A stretch of DNA of 64,000 nt from Ficedula albicollis (lineage: Eukaryota; Chordata; Aves; Passeriformes; Muscicapidae): contig NC_021674.1 in NCBI RefSeq assembly GCF_000247815.1, positions 77,459,343 through 77,523,342 of the forward strand, written 5' to 3'. This document shows, piece after piece, positions 26,528 through 40,349 of the stretch. The notes below the pieces were generated by a model. That model was given only the letters and a program-made list of their open reading frames with translations, was not told where the DNA came from and ran no database searches. Made by a program: the position numbers and the translations under genes. How positions within the stretch are numbered: position 1 is the first letter of the stretch; each line of letters opens with the position of its first letter.

Positions 26528-26683
26528 CTTGTGGCCGTGGGTTCTACAAATCCTCCTCACAAGATCTGCAGTGCTCCCGCTGCCCTACTCACAGCTTCTC
26601 TGACAAGGAGGGATCTTCCAGATGCGAGTGTGAAGATAGCTATTATAGAGCACCTTCTGATCCACCATATGTCGCATGCACAA
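26528..26683 (+). CDS. EPHA7: EPHA7 exon 4 (cysteine-rich EGF-like ectodomain segment)
   Basis: This internal coding exon belongs to an Eph receptor tyrosine kinase, a single-pass membrane receptor for ephrin ligands that acts in axon guidance and tissue boundary formation. It is 156 bp long and follows a T-rich tract ending in TTTAG. It ends at A|GTGAGT. The first codon is split: the C and T of an alanine GCT lie here and its G lies in exon 3, outside the window. The 52 codons begin ACGRGFYKSSSQ and end PPYVACT, with six cysteines at exon residues 2, 16, 19, 33, 35 and 51. This is the extracellular cysteine-rich module between the ligand-binding domain and the fibronectin repeats. The last A joins GA of exon 5 to make an arginine codon, giving T-R-P-P-S across the junction. 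The GRGFYKSSSQDLQCSRC segment is what I recognise as EPHA7 rather than EPHA3, EPHA4 or EPHA5. There are no frameshifts or stops. Entry phase and exit phase are both 1, so skipping this exon would keep frame. The paralogue assignment comes from memory, not a search. Confidence 0.95.
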
Positions 26684-27551
26684 GTGAGTGAGTCATGAAT
26701 TTAATAGTAAAGGACGTTGCTTAACCAACCAGGTGCAGCCACTTGCAGTGAGTAGTTTTGTCTGGCTTTTCCTGTGTCTGAAAAGTACATTTGCAACGGT
26801 AAAAGAAATTGAAAGGCAGAGGGAAAAAGGGTTGACAGTGAATACAGAATCAGCATAAATATAATTTTCAAGTTTGCTTGATACAGCATTGGGAAACATT
26901 GCATGTTGCATAAGTGCATAATTCACTGTGATGGATATATACAGGCCCATTTCTTCCTAAATTGTTGTATACAATGTGTATTATGCGATATAATACCAAA
27001 ATTAGTAATGTGAAAAATGAAAAGTAACCTCTGTGGAGCTGCATTTTGACTGGACTGTAATTGGATCTGATTTAACCTTCTAACTGCAAATATATAGGCC
27101 AACACTGGTTGGCGGTTCAAATAGTGGAAGTCTCCTAAATCCAAAATATCACTAAATATCTCTGTAAATCATATCAGAGCTGATAACAAAAGACTAGATG
27201 CAGCTTGTGCAGCATGTTTAGAGCATGAATAAATCCCATATTTGGAAAAATCGTAAAAGAGGACCTTTAAGGTATATTAAGCATTCCTTTTAATTACACA
27301 GAAGAGAAACAGCTAAAATCAGTTGCAGTAAATATACAGACAATTGTTATTCTGATGTCTTAATGGAAAATAAATAAAGCTCTTACCAAATGAGTTCAAG
27401 AAAGCTTTTATGCAGCCTGTACTAAAAATAATGAAATGTTTCTCTGAAGAAAAATGCTTCGACTGTTCTCTATCTCAGTAATTAAAATGCTACCTGTGTG
27501 TCCTACTGTGGTTTTGTGTAATTACCCTGGACTTCTTTGTGTGTTATGTAG
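26684..27551 (+). other. EPHA7: EPHA7 intron 4 (complete, 868 bp)
   Basis: This short intron runs from GTGAGT to TATGTAG and joins exons 4 and 5 in phase 1. If the exon 4 donor is not used, the frame reads T-S-E and then stops at 26688-26690. I see no repeat, RNA gene or other exon in it. Confidence 0.93.
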
Positions 27552-27887
27552 GACCTCCATCTGCACCACAGAACCTAATTTTCAATATCAACCAGACTAC
27601 TGTGAGTTTGGAGTGGAGTCCTCCTGCTGACAATGGGGGAAGAAGTGATGTGACCTACCGCATTTTGTGCAAGAGGTGCAGCTGGGAGCAGGGCGAGTGT
27701 GTTCCCTGTGGGAGTAACATTGGATATATGCCCCAGCAAACTGGATTAGTAGATAACTATGTCACTGTCATGGACCTGCTAGCTCATGCTAACTACACGT
27801 TTGAAGTTGAAGCTGTGAATGGGGTTTCTGACTTGAGTCGTTCCCAGAGGCTTTTTGCAGCTGTCAGTATTACCACCGGCCAAGCAG
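27552..27887 (+). CDS. EPHA7: EPHA7 exon 5 (first fibronectin type III domain)
   Basis: This exon of 336 bp (112 codons) is preceded by a pyrimidine-rich stretch and ATGTAG and ends at CAG|GTAAGT. Its leading GA completes an arginine codon begun in exon 4, followed by PPSAPQNLIFNINQTT. It encodes the first of the two fibronectin type III repeats in the receptor ectodomain. Visible hallmarks are the B-strand tryptophan in SLEWSPP, the C-strand YRILCKRC, and the F-strand pattern NYTFEVEAVNGVS. Two N-glycosylation sequons are present (NQT and NYT). Four cysteines lie in the CKRC and CVPC pairs, an Eph-family feature of this repeat. The end reads AAVSITTGQA followed by the first base of the next alanine codon, so the exit phase is 1. 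Length and phase match those usual for Eph exon 5. The GGRSDVTYRILCKRCSWEQG and GYMPQQTGLVDNY segments support EPHA7 over other paralogues. The transmembrane and kinase exons must lie beyond the 3' end of the window. Confidence 0.96.
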
Positions 27888-28459
27888 GTAAGTTTTCATC
27901 GCTTATGAATCTCAACACTGTGAGACTGAGAGAAATTTGGAACATTCAAACTATAGATGCAGTGAATCAGGAACATGTTTAGTGTGTTCTGGCTCATTAA
28001 TCTTTTTACCTTGCCAGCTGTTTAATTTGAGCTTATACTATTTCAGGATAACCTGTCTTGTTTCTTGGCCTCAGCATTGCTTTCAGAAAGCATTCACAAA
28101 AGACTTAAAGAAGACACACGGCTTTGTTATAAAAAAGAATTTCTTAACTTAGGAACTTTTTTCGTTGTTGTTGTTCTTACTTCGTTATAGTTAATTCCTA
28201 GTATTTGAAGATAAAAAAAGTAGATGTGACAGTTCTGTATGGACTTTCTTTTCGAAATTTTTAAATATGTATGGGAGTCTTAGGTCACTGGAAGATGGTT
28301 TGGATTTCTAATGGTGTTTTCAGTGTTAATGTTTTCCCTCAGGACAATATTTCTGATTTATCTTATATTTCCAGATATTTGATTATGAGATGCAATGAGA
28401 ATGTGATTATTCTTTGTTTCTTCTATTTATCATAATCTGACAGGTGAAATGTCAGGGGA

Positions 28460-28465
28460 AATAAA
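28460..28465 (+). promoter_or_regulatory. Candidate intronic polyadenylation signal
   Basis: AATAAA lies about 570 bases after the exon 5 donor. If that donor is not used, the open frame stops at 27980-27982, so this is a possible 3' end for a truncated EPHA7 transcript. An A-run follows soon after and then the G tract, so the downstream region cannot be judged. Confidence 0.2.
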
Positions 28466-28529
28466 ATCAAACCAGCATATCACCCCAGGGGAAAAAAAAA
28501 AAAGGGCTTTAGTTGTCTGCAGCTGAATT

Positions 28530-29427
<898 letters not shown>

Positions 29428-29831
29428 GAATTCTCAGATTTAGGTTTCTGAACTGGTGAGTTGCTTGTTGATAAAATTACAGGCAATAGTGTCCTGTGGT
29501 CTTAAAGAGAGGGTAGTAAAGCTAACCTTTTGTAATTTGAGCAATCTTAAACCAAATATTGTTTGCAAGCTCTCACTTTCAAAGAAATGCTGTAAAAGAA
29601 AATATAAAGTGACTAACAGATCTGATGCTTCCTGTAAAAACAGCTCAGTAATATTTTAAAAGATACTTCATACTTACATCTTGGAGGAAATTTCAATGAC
29701 TGTGAATCATGCTATTTTTTTTTCTTGCAGTGCAGTAGAAATTATCCCCTAAAGTACTGTTTTGAACTAAGAATAAACTCACCAAACAGGGCAAACAAAC
29801 AAACAGGAAAAACTGTAGTTATTTTTTACTT

Positions 29832-29860
29832 TAAAGATAGTAATCTCAAAAAAAAAAAAA
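29832..29860. repeat. Poly-A run
   Basis: A short adenine homopolymer in TCTCAAAAAAAAAAAATAGG. Similar short A or T runs near 5720, 33000, 46720, 49810 and 60815 are ordinary. Confidence 0.6.
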
Positions 29861-32800
29861 TAGGACAGTTGATAATGGTTGTTAAAGTTAGGCTGGAGTA
29901 TTTATGGGATATTTAATCTCCCTATAGTGCTTTCATGGATTCCAAATACACATTTTGCATTATTTTGGAGCCATCTCTGTGGCTGAAAGGATTGGTCTCT
30001 GTGTGCATTCAGTTCTTGAAGTTTATGATGAGATTTTCAGCACAGAAAACTTACCCTGAAACTATTTTTGCACCACAGATGATATTATTTTGGCACCGTG
30101 ATTTTTCATCTTCAAAATAATTCTCCAAACATGCACAGGTGGACATTGTTGTGCTCTCTGTAGATGACTGTACAGACCTATCACATGAAGAAGAGGATTT
30201 GGACTTTTTCCTATTTAGCTGAATCAAATTGGCTTTACTTTATGTGCTCTGATGGTTCAGTGGCACACAGGGTAAAGGAAGAAACAGTGCAATTTAGTGG
30301 CTAGTATCACATCTCAGGAAGATGAAAAAGCCTTAATCAGAAGTTTGTTGTGTTTTCTCTAAGATAACTCATTATAGTTCATTATTTTGTGTTGTCATAG
30401 TCATGGTTCTACAGGGCTTTTATTAGGCCAGAAGATATAATATGGTTATTCTGTGCTATAAGTAGCAGAAGCTATGTGATTTTATGAAATAATCCTCATA
30501 TCAAGCCCAGAGATATCAGTGAAACTATAGCTTGCATGTGTGTTAGAGGCATCTAAACTTTACTAAAGGTTTAAAGTAATCAAACATCTTCAACCTCCTA
30601 GACAAGCTTTGTAAGACCATGAAGAAGGAGATCTGACTCTGTTCCTTCCCTACTCTTCAGTTTAGTGTGGGATTATGCACAGACCAGCATTTCCCAGGAT
30701 TTGACACTGTTTAGAGAAAGTGTAACACTGAAGCTTTGCCTCTTTAGCACTTCTGAATATAAAGATTTAAAGGCTTCCAATTTGGCATCTAAAAGGAATA
30801 TACATGGGGGGACAGATTTTGAAAAAAAAAAAGGCTTTAAGCTCTTTTCATTGCAGTTTTCTCTGTAAAATGAAGGTAGCCTTCACTTTTCCTTACCAAG
30901 CTCATCAAGATTTTCTGATTAGAAGTGCCACATAAATGCAGCTTTTTATTTTTTTCACAGAATTACAAAATTTGTGTTCAAGAAAATACAGACATTCAGA
31001 GCAAATGCATTTAGCAAAAGGAAAGACCTCTGCTACATTTTTTTTTTTTTTGCAACAGTGTGTTTTGGATCCTAATACTGATTTCTTTGGTTTCTCAAGG
31101 AGGAAAATATTTTAGGTGGAACAGATTGATGACTATAATTGACCAGAAAGAGACTGGTTGCTCAAAGGAGACTGTTATGCTTCTGTGTTTCTCTTTTATT
31201 TTACCATGGAGCGAAAGAAAATGTTGGATTTATTTATAGCCAAGTAAACTAGGATTCATGCAGCTCTCATTTGTTCCTGTGTGACTGTTCTATACTTCTG
31301 GCAAAACGAACTTTTTCTATGCCCATACTGCTTTTTATGTGTGTAAATGTGTCTAACTAAACCTTCTTCACATGTTATTATGCTAACACAATAGGTGGCT
31401 CTATATAATTACTGGGTTCACCAGTTGCACAGAGGATTGCAATGAGATTTTCCCTTTGTAGTTTTGGTTTAATTGAATTGCTCCTTTGAGGCCATAGTCA
31501 CAAAATTCAAATCATTGTGTAATGATAACAGGAAATTATTGATAAAAGAATGGGGTTATAGAATATATTCAGTGTTTCTTCACCCACATGTAACAAGCTT
31601 CTGATGAAACAAAGAGAGCATGACACATAAAAGAACCAGGTGGTGGATAAAAACCTATTTATATTTGTAGAAATAGCACAATAAAATGACTTCAAGTGGG
31701 TAGGTATCATTTCACATCGGTTATACATCTACACGTATGACACATTGCTATTCATTCCTTGTTTTAAAAAGACTTTGTGACTAGGCTATCAGTTGTCATA
31801 TGGCATATTTTTATGCTTCAGCCAAGAACCATGAGGCTTTTGGATTTGCTTTTTTTTCTTTTTTTTGACAAGATTAAGTACATTAAGTCCCCCAGGAGTA
31901 AACCATCTTGTTTCTTATCTTGCCTATCCAGCATCATATAAAGAATACAGGATGTATTATTTCCTGTATACAGTACTGCAAGTTGTTCTATTAGAACTCC
32001 TACATCCTTGTAGAATTCAGATTTAAGTGTGGCTGAGCTCCAGTTGCAATAAACAAATGCACTAAAGAGCTGCACCTGGTGAACAGCTGAAAAGCACTAC
32101 CTTTGCCAGCTTATTGAATGGGTTTTTACAAAGATAAAATTGACCACTTCCCTGAAAAGATATTCCCTTTTCAGTTGTACTGGTATTTACTTTTGATCCA
32201 TCAAATTCCTTCCCAAATTTTACATTTTTTCCATACAACACCCAGAAGGTGAATGGGAATTGGGTAGGTTTCACTGCAGATGAGTATTTGTTGTATTTTG
32301 GCATTCTTGCATTTTCATTTTACAAAATATGCTTCAATATCAATTTTATAATTTTTCTGTTTAAATTTTTGCAAAGATAGTATGTTTTAAAAACTATCTT
32401 TCTGCATCCTTTTCTCCAGATTTTATCTGACTGAAAAATTGACTCATCTCTTGTAAAGGGATCAAGGCCTTAATAAAGCTTAGGATATTTTGAATGAATA
32501 CCAAAATTTATCAGGGTTTGAGAAAATTTAAGTGTGAGTCCTGAGCTAGCTTAAATTGTCTTTATAGTCATTGAAAAGAAAAAAAAACCACATCCAAGGG
32601 GTCACTCATCATGCCTTATTAATGTAACTAAGACAAACAGAAGTTAAAATGTAATGCCAGTAGCTGTCCCTAAATGTACTCATTGCTGTTGTGCAGGGAG
32701 CACTTGCTAATGCTTGCTGCTGCTTCACAGCAAGAGAAAGGTGCCCCATTGCACTCTTAGGTCATGCTGTGCCTTCAGATGCACTTAATGCTGACAAACT

Positions 32801-34807
32801 TCAAGTGGTTAAAAAACCCTGATTCAGTTCCATAATCAAGACTTAGTCTTGAAAAACATTCTTTTTTTAGTAACAATTTCCTTTGTATATGTTGATTTGC
32901 TGCTATTCCTTTTTTGCATCTTAGAGTTCAATTTAAGACCTTTTCCTTCAAAAAAAAAGCAGATCCCAGATTACACAGTTAAAAAAAAAAAAAAAAAAAG
33001 GGCTGAATTTTTCAAATTGGCATTATCCCAGGACCTTGAACTGAAAAAAACATTAAATGCTATAAAATCATGACTATTAGCAGCAGCACCGTTGATTTAC
33101 ATGACAAGAGGAAATGGATGAATGCATAAATGCAAATATGTGGGATGGGTTCTGCCTTTCTTAAGTAATTCTGAAGTCTTTCTAAATGAGAGAGACACTT
33201 CACATTCTCTCATGTTACATTCTCCTTTCATTCTTGCTGCTTATAATTTTTCTTTTCTTTCTTTCTTTATGCTTTTTCCCCAGCTCTCAATTATCCCCAC
33301 TCATTTTTTAAAGTCTCTTCTTTCATAGCCTCTGCACTACTGACCATCTATTTGTTTCCTGTTCCCTGTCACTCTCACTTAAGCCTGACTTTCCTTCAGC
33401 AATGAACTGTCCCCCAGCAGAGGCAGCAATCAAGAAGATTGATGCCTGCGGCGTTCCCAGTCACTGTGACCTCAGTGTTCTAGTTCTGTTCTCACTTCTC
33501 TCCTTTCCTCAGGCCATTTTGGTTTCTTCCCATACTGCCACCAACTTGTTTTAATCTACTTCCATCGTCATCTTCCATCCACTGTTCACTTCTGGTGCTA
33601 CATGACAGCTTATTACAAATAGCTTCAATGTTCAATTTAACATTTCTTCAATGTTTTCCCATTTCAGTAGACTTCCTTTAGCTATGGGTTTCCTTGGTTA
33701 TTTCCTGCTAATGACTTTACTTTTCGAGTTATGCTTCATCTGCTAACGGCCAGCTGTAGGTCAGCTTTCGCACATTGATATGGCTGCGTCAATATTTATT
33801 TTTTTTAAAAGCAATGCTTCATGTAAAAATAATTCAGATTATAAAAACAATGTTTTCTTTTTACCAAATGTGTTCCACCTGTTGAATCATTTTACAAAAA
33901 GTCAGTTTTCAAATGTAATATTCACTAAATGCCTTCATTAAACGGAGGTTTTTAGAAACATATATGTGATGGTGACTGCATTTTGGGTTACCTTTTTACT
34001 TTTTTTTTTAATGGGAGCTATGTGGATGTCTGTGCTTATTCTTAATAATATTTAAGATATATTTTAATATTTTTAAAATTTTTCCTAAACCAGTAGGCAG
34101 AGAGCATAGCTGTGTAAGTGTTCTGCACTCCATGGTAATCAACTAAAAAGGGAAAAATTAGAGTAGAAATTAGTTGCATATGATAGTTATTATTCTTCTA
34201 CTTTTTTAGATGTCTTTTCAGTACATTAAAAGAATGGATTGGGTTATTTCTGTGGAGCTAAGACTGCTTATTGATCTGCAATCACATTACCCTGAACTAA
34301 TATCACAGATTTTTTTACAGGAGGTGATAACTGAGTTTATACCTGAATTAAACTGATGGATAAAAACTTGATAAGAATTCCAGTCTCTGTATAGCAAATA
34401 CCATCAGATCAAGGAAAGCAGTTTGTTCATTCACTGATTGTATCAGGTCATATTTAATATTGTGACATCCACAAGGTTATAGAGATACTACAGAATTGCA
34501 AGGTTGGGGCATTATTATTGGATTATTAAATGTTAGATTTTTCTTCAGGAGTTTCAGTGTATAGGATATAATATGGTATGGCACATATATTTGAGAGTTT
34601 CGATGATATTTTATATACATGCACAGAACACGTATATTCGCAAAAAAAAATGAAATGACATGCAGTATGTATTATACAAAAATGTACCACAGAGTATCCA
34701 ATTGATATTAATTCCATTTTTTCTACTATTTAGTTCTGATTTGTTTCAATATTTTTCACTGAAAGATAAGAGAGATAGAAAGCAAGCAGGTGCTAACTGT
34801 GTTGCTT

Positions 34808-34880
34808 AGGGTCTGATCCTGCACCGCTGAAGTCAATGGAAGCTTTGTCATTGACTTCAATAGGAGCAGGATTTGAACCT
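34808..34880. mobile_element. Palindromic MITE-like DNA transposon relic
   Basis: An imperfect inverted repeat pairs GATCCTGC...AAGTCAATG on the left with CATTGACTT...GCAGGATT on the right, around a short centre, GAAGCTTTGT. Words such as CTGATCCTGCA and CATTGACTTCAATAGGAGCAG are typical of palindromic nonautonomous DNA elements common in sauropsid genomes. Superfamily and exact ends are uncertain. Nothing suggests function. Confidence 0.5.
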
Positions 34881-35086
34881 TATGCTCTATCAGAATGCAC
34901 AGGAACCAAAGTAATGGGCGCTCTGTCATCCTGAAAGAAAATCTAACTTCATATCATATTTTGAGTCTGACTATGTCAGGATTTTGCACATCAGTTTGTG
35001 ACTTAATGTAATTTGGATTTTTTGTATAGTGTACTAAACTATATAAGTTTTGTATAGTGGACTAAAGTAGTATACAACTAGGTAGT

Positions 35087-35152
35087 TGTTTTTTGGGTTT
35101 TTGGGGTTTTTTTGTTTGTTTGTTTGTTTGTTTGTTTGTTTTGTTTTTTTTT
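35087..35152. repeat. T/G-rich tract with (TTTG)n
   Basis: A T- and G-only stretch with about seven TTTG units, following a shorter direct repeat of TTTTGTATAGTG-ACTAAA at about 35020-35066. Confidence 0.85.
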
Positions 35153-38100
35153 CAAATGGATATCAGAACTCTTGCTTGTCCAGCTCTATCATAAAAGCTT
35201 TTTTTGAAGAGATGTAATAATTTCTTCTAGGAAGCTAATTTTTTTTCTATAAAGATTATGCTAATTTTTCAATAGTTAGAAGTGAAAAGAATGGGAAGCT
35301 TCACTCTAGTGTAACTACACAATGATAAAGTAAAGCTTCAGCTTCACAGAAGCAGAACTCCAAATTAGAAATGGTCTGATTAAGCTATGTATGTTGAATG
35401 TTTGGTGGCAACCTGCTCAGAGAAGCATGACAAGCCGCAGGGCTATTGACTTTCCTGTGCACTGAGCTATTGAAAAAGCAGGTTATGTCACCATGGTCTA
35501 ATGTACGCTACTCAAGAATAATTTCACCAACTGCACAATAACAAACTGTGTACTTGAGGAGGAAAATGAGCAACATGAAGTACAATTTAGCCATGGAAAG
35601 GGGGGATTACTTTTCTGATGTCACACAAAGGACTAGGAGCCCCATTTTCTTTTAAAAACATAGACCAGATATCTCCTCAAAGTTTATGAGTTAAACCAAT
35701 TGTGTTCATAAAAACAGGGACGAAAAATTAATCCTGATCTGAAAAAGCAAGTGTATGTGTTAACACCACACTGTCTATGACCAATCCCTGAAAGGTCTCT
35801 AAAATCAAAGAGCTCTACTTGTGACACCTGCTGGGTGGATTTTTAAACCCTCATAAATATGCCTGGCTTCTTCTTTCACTTCATCCATAGTTAGATATTT
35901 TTTCTCAGGGCCACAAGTCCTTTTCAACAGAATATAAACTCTTTGCACTTTATTGTACTTTTTGGGAACTTTAATACATGGTTCTGTGACGACCCAGCTA
36001 GTGTCAAAGACTTTAAGATAGCTGTACTACAAAGACACAAAATCGCTTGATATATTTATACTTGATGGTACCCATTCTAGAGCAGCTAATTAACTAAAGT
36101 GCAAAGATTATACAACTCCACAGACGATTGATTTTCACTGCAGAACAACATCTCCAGATCTTCCTTTTACTGCCTCCTGTGAACTGTAGTATGGTAACTG
36201 GATTCAGGATCTAAATAAGTGCAGGACATCATCAGAAGGAACTCTGAACTCAGTGTTGTTTGTTTCAGACCTTTTGAAGAATTCAAGTGGCATTGTCATT
36301 AGAACAAACAAAACCTTTTAAGTGCTCAGATGCTTTTTCAATGAGAAATGAACTTAGCTGTTGAAAGGCAGTATTGCAAATGTGTAAGTGCTACCAAATG
36401 TGAAATCCTAATTAAGGTTGAATGTAGTGAATTAAAAAATTCTTAGACTGTAACATCTCTATATAGTGAAGCATTTGATGGCAGCATGGCATGGAGCCAA
36501 TCTACTGTAATGCCGCCTGTGAAAATATTTAGGACAAAGAAGGTAGCTTGTATAGGGAGAGCTAAAGAACTTTCTTCATTAAGCTTAAGTTATGCCATGT
36601 AGAATTGTCCAGCAGTTTAAGACAGTGTGTTTCCAGTTTCCTTTTTTTATATATATTTTCTTCAGAAATAGAGACAGAGATTGTGCTGCTTCTCTTTTGG
36701 AGCACATCATATTTTTTTCAGTTACTGATTTTATATTCGTTGTATGTGCCAGTAAGCCTCCTTTTTCAGAAGGAAAACCAGATTTGGCTAAATGGGCCCT
36801 CATTGGAAAAATATAAGCCTTCCTCTTCTGGTTCATGGCGTTCTGGCAGTTTAGGGAGTATTAATGATCCAGGAATAAATGATTCACCTTTGGCAGGAAA
36901 GGGTGAAGATTGCCAAATGCTGTGAATGTATGATCTTTTTTGTGCTAGTGGGGTAATAAGAAAGGGACACATCTTCCTTAATAGAGCATTGCTGACTTAC
37001 CCGCTATGACAACCCATGGGTCAGCAGATTTTTCAGGTGCTGGAATAGTCTCAATAGTTAATAGCCTGAACAATTTTTGGCAACTTTGACACGTCGCTGC
37101 CCTGTGTAGTTTCCAGTGCTTTGTATGTGATAGAACCTGCCCTGACTCCATAGGGCATATTTGTAACTGAGCAGTTTTATCTACTGCTCTTTAGTGTGTG
37201 TATTGTTTTGTTAAGCATTTCTGTAGTCTTTCCCTGTAACAATCAAAATATCTAATTGGTTCTATTTCTAGAGAGAACTCTCATGGCAATTTCCTGGGAA
37301 AGCTGCAGTTGAAGGCTGCAAATTGACAACAATAAAAGTGTTATCCCAAGTTCAATAGTTAATGTTAAGATAGGAGATACTGATTATCTTTTTCTTTGCT
37401 TCGTTAGTGATGAATGGAAGCAAATTTGATGCAGACAGCAGTCTGGTGGAATGATGCAGAGCTATCTATGAAAACATCTGTACTAATCCACCAATGCAGT
37501 AAATTATAGCTACAAGCAAACGACATTGATCCAAGAGGATCATTAACAGCTTTAACCAACTGATCCAAGTAATAGGGTAAATGAGAGTACATTATCAAGA
37601 TCTGTTTTTTACAGCTGTCAACTACAATTGCTGAAATATTGTTACCACTTCCTCTCAACTTCAACCATTTTATGACTTAAATTTAGTGCATCCTATTGTG
37701 GTCAACCAACAAGGATCAATTAAGTGGTAAAATACGCAGGAAAAAAAATTGCCCAGTGATCATGCACTCCATTTACCAGGAGGTCAGTCACAAAGGGAGA
37801 GATAATTGCTGCAAGCCAGCAAAATTAATCGGGGATGAGCCAGAAAGGATGATGTATGTTCTGTGACAAAGTACGTGACAGAGATGTACGTATAAACCTG
37901 TAGCTACTTGCCTTGTTGAGGACACAAGGACAAGAGAAGGAGACATGTGAAAAACAATTAGCATGGCTTCAGAGTTAGCAATTCTTAATTATCCATAACA
38001 TGTCGACATCAGATAATTAGTGTCCCAATTTTTAACAATATTTGGTCATTAACTAGAGTAGAATAAGAAAGATCAAGAACAGAGCCATTTGTCTGAGCTA

Positions 38101-38591
38101 AGTGTTGCATAATGGTGTCTACATGTGAACATAATACAACTAAATCATGCTCATGGTAATGACACAGAAATCTTCTTACTGTGGGACCAATATAAATGTC
38201 CTAAATTCGAGCTTATAACAAGCTGCTTTTTATGTTTCCATAAGGTAGTTTGTTTGTGTTGGCACTCTGCAAAATAAATAACACTTTAGTGATAGCTGTA
38301 TTTTAAACTTCCTGACTTGCTGCTTTTATTTGTACATTTAAATTTTCACAGCAAGTGTCGTAAGTCCCATGACTCAAACCATTTTAATATTAATGCTAAT
38401 TAAGGAAAGGTCATTTCTAGCTCAGTTTTCTAAACATCCAAGATTCTGTGAGCATGCTAAATACACATCTCTTTGGAAATTCTTCCCTCAGCTCCTTTAT
38501 CATCTGTCAACAGTTTTTGACCACTTTTAGCTGTGTTTGACAGAGAGGTAGAAATCTTAAGATCTTACCTGTAGTCAGTGGGCCTATAGAG

Positions 38592-38615
38592 ACCTCATTC
38601 CTTACTGAATGAGGT
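38592..38615. other. Short perfect hairpin
   Basis: ACCTCATTC and GAATGAGGT form a perfect 9-bp inverted repeat around the 6-base loop CTTACT. It is too short for a microRNA precursor by itself and has no T-run to act as a terminator. No function is assigned. Confidence 0.6.
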
Positions 38616-39175
38616 AAATTGCATGTCAGACACAAGAGAATCCACATGTGCAGAAACACAGAAACCCTTAAGAAAAAATATTCACAGATCTGCGTGAATT
38701 TTTCCAATGTTAATGCAATAAATCTTAGACGTGCAGAATGGGATGTTTCATGTCTTCTGTTTTGTTTCTGCTATTTAAGAGAGGGAAAGGCAGATGCACA
38801 CACGTGTACATGCATGCACACACGTACATGTAGCTCCATCTCCTTTCAATCACTTTTTCTTCTATCCTGTTAGTGTATTTTTCAGAATTTTTCAGACAGA
38901 TCTCATTTCCTCTTAAGTAGGTTTAAGATTAGGGATAAGGTCCTGTCATTCTGTGAATCTTAGCTTCGCTTTGTATGACCTCTCCGAAACTCTTACCTGT
39001 GTTTCAACAGCTTGTACAAAATTATCCATTGAATCTGGTGTTTTGTCTCATATGTGTGCATTTGCAGCAGCAGACTCTTCAGTTTCTGTATCTGCCATCT
39101 CATGTCTGCTGATGTATCTGTTTGCCATCTCTCCTTTTGACCTTTTCTGTCACCTAAACGTTCGTTTCTTCTTCT

Positions 39176-39679
<504 letters not shown>

Positions 39680-40235
39680 GAGAATCCCATTTCTTAAGTC
39701 ATCATGGAGAGCTCATATTTTTCCATAATACCCGGGCTCCTATCAGGCAGTAGTGGCTGAGTCAGCAGAACAGATTCAAAGCTAGTAAACCCTGATGCTT
39801 ATGTGGAGAAATGCCATTTATTTCACTAAAGAGTCTATTTAAGTTCATACAGCCTCTAATCATGGCTGTGAAATGAGGAATTGGATGCTAATATTTCAGA
39901 GCCAATACAGTAATGATGTGTCTCTGTGGACCTCCTGTGGAATTATTCCAGATATTCCCTTGTGTAGCTGAGATCAAAATTTCACCCTTAGTTCTAATTT
40001 TTTGTATTGCAGCTTAACTGATAATGAAGAGGGAAAGTGTCATTGCACTTTATATTGCATGGAGTTAATCACGTCGAGTATTTTAGGGCTAAACGTTCTG
40101 CTCTTTGATGTTGGCATTAAACATTAGCATTTAAATCTTTGGTGGGTATTTACATTGTTGTAGTCAGTGGAGATTGATAGATTTCTTTAGGGAGTGATTT
40201 GGAACAGGAGCCAAGTTTAGGAATTGTGCATTGAC

Positions 40236-40349
40236 TCGTCCTTAATTACAGAGGAAGCATTAGATTACCTTCCCTATTTAGCCACCTAAATGTCGTCCTT
40301 AATTACGGAGGAAGCGTTAGATTACCTTCCCTATTTAGCCACCTAAATT
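40236..40349. repeat. 57-bp tandem duplication, two copies
   Basis: TCGTCCTTAATTAC...CACCTAAATG is repeated at a 57-base offset with two A/G differences (ACAGAGG/ACGGAGG, AGCATTAG/AGCGTTAG). Both transitions are consistent with a real duplication that has begun to diverge. Confidence 0.88.

Larger units (their letters stand above)
29428..39177. other. Intron 5 stretch between the two poly-G tracts
   Basis: Mostly unique AT-rich sequence, with the palindromic relic at 34.8 kb, the TTTG tract at 35.1 kb and an alternating purine-pyrimidine stretch with CACACACGTGTACATG near 38795-38831. Two protein-like minus-strand fragments near 37.4-38.2 kb are treated as an observation only. Confidence 0.55.

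Noticed and set aside
29700..29760. Possible exon after TTTTTTTTCTTGCAG at 29716-29730
   Set aside because: A good acceptor look-alike, but the following frames do not match the expected start of the second fibronectin repeat, and there is no supporting donor.
38592..38615. MicroRNA precursor
   Set aside because: The hairpin stem is only 9 bp with a 6-base loop, and flanking bases do not extend it.
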